From the NCBI GenBank assembly GCA_934572465.1, contig CAKTLG010000053.1:1-8416 (forward strand): DNA of 8,416 bases, in the 5' to 3' direction. Shown here piece after piece: positions 5,678-8,416 of the stretch. The stretch is from an uncultured Oscillospiraceae bacterium. Its GTDB lineage: Bacteria > Bacillota > Clostridia > Oscillospirales > Oscillospiraceae. The notes under the pieces were generated by a model. That model searched no databases. It was not told the origin of the DNA and saw only the letters and a list, made by a program, of their open reading frames with translations. Within the stretch, counting starts at the first letter, position 1; every line of letters starts with the position of its first letter. Both the position numbers and the translations under genes were made by a program.

Positions 5678-6259
5678 ATGATGCCGGATACCTGGGAAGC
5701 GCTGGAGCACGACTGTAAAACCTGCCGCGAATGCTCGCTGTGGGAGACGCGTCAAAACGTTGTTTTCGGCGTCGGCAACCGGAGCGCCGAAGTGCTGTTC
5801 ATCGGCGAAGGCCCCGGCGCGAACGAGGACGCGCAGGGCGTTCCGTTCGTCGGAAGAGCGGGACACCTGCTCGATGATATGCTCGAGATCATCGGCCTTT
5901 CGCGCGAGGATGTGTATATTGCCAACATCGTCAAGTGCCGCCCGCCGGAAAACCGCGACCCCCTCGGCGTGGAGCAGGACGCCTGCATCGGCTATCTGCG
6001 CCGTCAGGTCGCGCTGCTGCGGCCAAAGATCATCGTCTGCCTCGGCCGCATCTCGGCCATGCGCCTCATCAAGCCCGATTTCAAGATCACGCGCGAGCAT
6101 GGCCAGTGGTTCGAGAAAAACGGCTTCCAGATGATGGCCGTCTACCATCCCGCGGCGCTTCTGCGCGACCCGCGCCGCCGCCCCGAGGCCTTCGACGATT
6201 TCAAGGCCCTTCAGGCAAAGATCAATGAGCTTTGCGATCACACCCATGCAGGTTCGTAA
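5678..6259 (+). CDS. Uracil-DNA glycosylase, family 4 (Fe-S type)
   Basis: The enzyme removes uracil from DNA, starting base excision repair after cytosine deamination or dUTP incorporation. The 193-residue protein has the family 4 motif [20 protein letters not shown] (43-62), [10 protein letters not shown] (86-95), and the late His157 motif [10 protein letters not shown]. Four cysteines expected to hold a [4Fe-4S] cluster are present: Cys16 and Cys19 (CRECSL), Cys87 and Cys103; the last two are 16 residues apart, as in the Thermus family 4 enzyme. Two adjacent ATGs, 5678 and 5681, both fit the AGGAGG at 5666-5671 (6 or 9 bases), so the protein may be one residue shorter. It has its own promoter, and no neighbour is functionally linked. 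Confidence 0.93.
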   Translation: MMPDTWEALEHDCKTCRECSLWETRQNVVFGVGNRSAEVLFIGEGPGANEDAQGVPFVGRAGHLLDDMLEIIGLSREDVYIANIVKCRPPENRDPLGVEQDACIGYLRRQVALLRPKIIVCLGRISAMRLIKPDFKITREHGQWFEKNGFQMMAVYHPAALLRDPRRRPEAFDDFKALQAKINELCDHTHAGS

Positions 6260-6310
6260 TGGAAAACGCATACTTTACAGCGCTGTGACCTGTGATAATT
6301 ATTCAAGGGC

Positions 6311-6333
6311 GGCATTTTTTGGATAAAAATGCC
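6311..6333. other. AT-rich hairpin between the glycosylase gene and the attenuator promoter
   Basis: GGCATTTTT (6311-6319) pairs with AAAAATGCC (6325-6333) around a five-base loop. It may end glycosylase transcription, but no T tract follows (ATTGACTG comes next), so a terminator role is uncertain. It abuts the -35 element at 6335. Confidence 0.5.
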
Positions 6334-6334
6334 A

Positions 6335-6363
6335 TTGACTGTCAATTTTGTGTGTGATATATT
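6335..6363 (+). promoter_or_regulatory. Strong promoter of the aromatic amino acid ABC operon
   Basis: TTGACT (6335-6340), a 17-base spacer ending in extended -10 TGA (6355-6357), then TATATT (6358-6363). The start is expected near 6370, about 30 bases before the leader peptide ATG. The -35 sits in a perfect dyad, ATTGAC-T-GTCAAT (6334-6346), which could be an operator. Confidence 0.85.
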
Positions 6364-6399
6364 AGCACCATCATTTTTGAGGAAAGGAGAAAGCAAAGG

Positions 6400-6504
6400 A
6401 TGAACGCCATTCGCCGCATGGATCGCTATTACTATTATTCCTACTTTTACTTTTATCTGAAAGTAAAAGCGATTTGTGATGCCCGTATTCGGATGGCTGC
6501 CTGA
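6400..6504 (+). CDS. Tyr/Phe-rich leader peptide (attenuator peptide)
   Basis: This 34-codon open frame begins ATG at 6400, with AGGAG at 6385-6389 (10-base spacing), and ends TGA at 6502-6504. Residues 10-19 are YYYYSYFYFY: seven Tyr and two Phe codons in ten positions (6427-6456). Such clustering is the hallmark of leader peptides in ribosome-mediated attenuation, as in pheL or pheM of enteric bacteria. It lies between a strong promoter and a strong terminator, upstream of a TrpX-like ABC importer. The remainder of the peptide is short and basic, with no signal or membrane feature. The likely role is sensing: scarcity of charged tRNA-Tyr (or tRNA-Phe) stalls the ribosome and changes the folding of downstream RNA. 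The peptide itself probably has no other function. Translation and regulation are inferred. Confidence 0.8.
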   Translation: MNAIRRMDRYYYYSYFYFYLKVKAICDARIRMAA

Positions 6505-6591
6505 AAAAGCTTTCTTCAAAGTTCTCAAAAAAGCTTTTGTCAAGAAACCCGCCGTATGGACCCACAAGTCCTTACGGCGGGTCTTATTTTT
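6444..6591 (+). terminator. Transcription attenuator: pause hairpin, middle hairpin and intrinsic terminator
   Basis: Three hairpins are directly visible. Hairpin A pairs CTTTTACTTT (6444-6453) with AAAGTAAAAG (6460-6469) and is made of the last Tyr/Phe codons, so a ribosome stalled there would open it. Hairpin B pairs AAAAGCTTT (6505-6513) with AAAGCTTTT (6530-6538), starting right after the leader stop codon. The terminator pairs ACCCGCCGTA (6547-6556) with TACGGCGGGT (6573-6582), has an inner GGAC/GTCC stem, and ends in CTTATTTTT (6583-6591). The terminator lies 30 bases before the structural gene, so without an antitermination switch the operon would be largely silent. Which alternative pairing acts as antiterminator is inference. 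Confidence 0.85.
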
Positions 6592-6621
6592 ACCAGCAAT
6601 TTTTAATTGGAGGAAAAGAAC

Positions 6622-7629
6622 ATGAAAACCAAACGTTCCATCACATCCGTCATCCTCTCCCTCGTGCTGGCGCTGAGCCTGTGCCTGGGGCTGACCGCCT
6701 GCGGCGACAAGGCCGCGCAGGACGATCCGCAGGGCGGCAGCTCTGACGGCGAGACCAAATACGTCGTCGGCATCTGCCAGCTCGTGCAGCACGACGCGCT
6801 CGACGCCGCCACCCAGGGCTTCATCGACGCGCTGAACGAGGCGCTGCCCGGTCAGGTCGAGTTCCTGAACAGGAACGCCAGCGGCGACAGCGCGAACTGC
6901 ACCACGATCGTCAACGGCTTCGTCTCCGACGGCGTTGACCTCATCATGGCGAACGCCACGGCGTCGCTGACCGCCGCCGCCTCCGCCACGGACGAGATCC
7001 CCATTCTCGGCACCTCCATCACCGCCTACGGCGTGGCGCTGGACATTGAAAACTTCTCCGGCACCGTCGGCGGCAACATCTCCGGCACGAGCGACCTCGC
7101 CGACCTTGAGGCGCAGGCCAACATGATCACCGAATGGTTCCCCGAGGCGCAGAAGGTCGCGCTGCTGTTCTGCTCCGGCGAGGCCAACTCCCGCTACCAG
7201 ATCGAGGAGGTCGCCAAGTACCTCGCCGCCAAGGGCATTGAAAGCAAGGAATTTGCCTTCACCGACACCAACGACGTCTCCTCCGTCACGCAGTCTGCCG
7301 CCGACTATGCCGACGTTGTCTACATCCCCACCGATAACACCGCCGCCTCCAACACTGAGGCCATCGCAAACGTCCTCGTCCCCGCGGGCGTGCCCGCCAT
7401 CGCCGGCGAAGAGGGCATCTGCAAGGGCTGCGGCGTGGCGACGCTGTCCATCAGCTACTATGACCTCGGCGTGACGACCGGCAAGATGGCCGCGAAGATC
7501 CTGACCGGCGAGGCCGACATCTCCACCATGCCCATCGAATACACCGACGCAACGCCCAAGTACAACGCCTCCATGTGCGACGCCCTCGGCATCACCCCGC
7601 AGGACGGCTACACCGCCATCGAGGACTGA
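6622..7629 (+). CDS. ABC transporter substrate-binding lipoprotein, TrpX-like (probable aromatic amino acid uptake)
   Basis: This 335-residue lipoprotein has a basic N-terminus, a hydrophobic signal segment and the lipobox LTAC with Cys27 as lipidation site. It is followed by an Asp/Gly/Ser-rich linker and a mature domain starting YVVGICQLVQHDALDAATQGF. The pattern matches the ABC_sub_bind family (PF04392, COG2984), which includes the streptococcal tryptophan-binding protein TrpX. It would capture substrate outside the membrane and deliver it to the permease encoded next. The Tyr/Phe-rich attenuator upstream suggests tyrosine and/or phenylalanine as substrate. The start at 6622 is supported by GGAGG (6609-6613); a TTG at 6607 overlaps that site and is rejected. 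The reading frame is intact. An ATPase gene is expected beyond the window. Confidence 0.9.
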   Translation: MKTKRSITSVILSLVLALSLCLGLTACGDKAAQDDPQGGSSDGETKYVVGICQLVQHDALDAATQGFIDALNEALPGQVEFLNRNASGDSANCTTIVNGFVSDGVDLIMANATASLTAAASATDEIPILGTSITAYGVALDIENFSGTVGGNISGTSDLADLEAQANMITEWFPEAQKVALLFCSGEANSRYQIEEVAKYLAAKGIESKEFAFTDTNDVSSVTQSAADYADVVYIPTDNTAASNTEAIANVLVPAGVPAIAGEEGICKGCGVATLSISYYDLGVTTGKMAAKILTGEADISTMPIEYTDATPKYNASMCDALGITPQDGYTAIED

Positions 7630-7643
7630 TCGTATCCCCTACA

Positions 7644-7668
7644 GGCGGGGACGGTGACCGTCCCCGCC
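7644..7668 (+). other. Intercistronic hairpin between substrate-binding protein and permease genes
   Basis: GGCGGGGACGG (7644-7654) pairs perfectly with CCGTCCCCGCC (7658-7668) around TGA, with no T tract after it. It is therefore unlikely to be an efficient terminator. A GC-rich stem in this place can protect the upstream message from 3' exonucleases and so keep the binding protein in excess over the permease. Confidence 0.7.
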
Positions 7669-7697
7669 CATCCTGAGATAGTTGGAGGAGAGAGACC

Positions 7698-8416
7698 ATG
7701 AGTTTTCTTTCATCGCTGATGAACGCGCTGCCCGGCGCCGTTGCGCAGGGGCTTGCGTGGGGCATCATGGCCATCGGCGTTTACATCACCTACCGCATCC
7801 TTGACGTGGCCGATCTGACGGTCGACGGCTCGCTCGCCACCGGCGGCGCGGTGTGCGTCATGCTCATCCGCGCGGGGCTGAACCCGTGGCTCGCGCTTTT
7901 GTGCGCGGTGCTCGCCGGTATGCTCGCGGGCCTTGTCACCGGCCTTTTTCACACGCGCTGCGGCATCCCCGCGATCCTCGCAGGCATTTTGACGCAGCTG
8001 TCGCTCTATTCGATCAACCTGCGCATCATGGGCGGGAAGGCGAATCAGGCGCTCAGCGTGGATAAATACCCCCTGCTCGTCTCCCAGCGCTATGTGCGCA
8101 CGTTTTCGCCCGTGGGCGACCTGCTGGTCAAAAACCCGCTGCCGCTGCTGCTGGTCTTCACCGCGGCGGTCATCGCGCTGCTCTACTGGTTCTTCGGCAC
8201 CGAGAAGGGCAGCTCGCTGCGCGCCACGGGCGCAAATCCCCACATGGCCCGCGCACAGGGCATCAACACCGATTCCAATATCGTGCTCGGCCTGATGCTC
8301 TCCAACGGTCTCGTCGCCCTTTCGGGCGCGCTGCTCGCGCAGTATCAGGGCTCGAGCGACGTGCAGATGGGCCGCGGCGCCATCGTCATCGGCCTTGCCG
8401 CCGTCATCATCGGCGA
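7698..8416 (+). CDS. ABC transporter permease, TrpY-like (partial, runs off right edge)
   Basis: The frame opens with ATG at 7698, with GGAGG at 7684-7688, and stays open for 239 codons to the window edge, so the 3' end is missing. The translated sequence begins MSFLSSLMNALPGAVAQGLA and contains GVYITYRILDVADLTVDGSLATGGAV (27-52), a pattern typical of the COG4120 permeases (BPD_transp_2, PF02653) that partner with PF04392 binding proteins. Several hydrophobic spans are visible, with a cytoplasmic-type loop EKGSSLRATGANPHMARAQGI (171-191) that probably contacts the ATPase. It would form the membrane channel of the importer whose binding protein lies 68 bases upstream. An ATP-binding protein gene is expected to follow. 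Substrate inference rests on the attenuator, not on this protein. Confidence 0.9.
   Translation, partial: MSFLSSLMNALPGAVAQGLAWGIMAIGVYITYRILDVADLTVDGSLATGGAVCVMLIRAGLNPWLALLCAVLAGMLAGLVTGLFHTRCGIPAILAGILTQLSLYSINLRIMGGKANQALSVDKYPLLVSQRYVRTFSPVGDLLVKNPLPLLLVFTAAVIALLYWFFGTEKGSSLRATGANPHMARAQGINTDSNIVLGLMLSNGLVALSGALLAQYQGSSDVQMGRGAIVIGLAAVIIG

Noticed and set aside
5252..6271. 339-codon minus-strand frame spanning the glycosylase and CmpB-type genes
   Set aside because: It overlaps two well-supported genes, one antisense and one in another frame, and contains no coherent domain.
6505..6591. T-box riboswitch upstream of the ABC operon
   Set aside because: No T-box consensus segment or stem I specifier architecture was found between 6370 and 6606. 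The Tyr-rich reading frame explains the layout better.

Overview
The window reads as a GC-rich member of the Clostridia, most likely a gut Oscillospiraceae/Ruminococcaceae-type anaerobe. This is inferred from gene content: a pyruvate:ferredoxin oxidoreductase tail, an ECF-type S component, a CmpB-type membrane protein, a TrpX-like ABC uptake system, and Gram-positive ribosome binding sites and promoters. No rRNA, tRNA, transposase or CRISPR array was seen.

Layout. Positions 1-282 hold the 3' end of nifJ, followed by a strong terminator. Positions 283-626 have no gene but contain a dense series of hairpins flanked by two identical 31-nt palindromic repeats. A minus-strand block follows: an ECF transporter S component and a YwlG/UPF0340 protein as a two-gene operon (1762 down to 627), a small helical protein with its own promoter (2345-1920), and glycerol kinase glpK (3968-2460). 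Divergent from glpK is a monoacylglycerol-lipase-like alpha/beta hydrolase (4058-4990). It converges on a CmpB-family membrane protein (5558-5010) across a shared hairpin. A family 4 uracil-DNA glycosylase (5678-6259) has its own promoter.

The most interesting part is the right end. A strong promoter (6335-6363) drives a 34-codon leader peptide (6400-6504) with seven Tyr and two Phe codons in a ten-codon stretch. A hairpin lies inside those codons, a second hairpin follows the stop codon, and a strong intrinsic terminator (6547-6591) comes next. Downstream are a lipoprotein substrate-binding protein of the TrpX type (6622-7629) and an ABC permease that runs off the window (7698 onward). This looks like a ribosome-mediated transcription attenuator sensing tyrosine (and perhaps phenylalanine) in front of an aromatic amino acid importer. 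In Firmicutes this kind of operon is more usually controlled by a T-box riboswitch, and no T-box was seen here.

Functional links. The lipase-like hydrolase would release glycerol that GlpK phosphorylates, and their promoters overlap in the same short intergenic region. The attenuator suggests the substrate of the ABC importer. The other genes look like ordinary chromosomal housekeeping genes.
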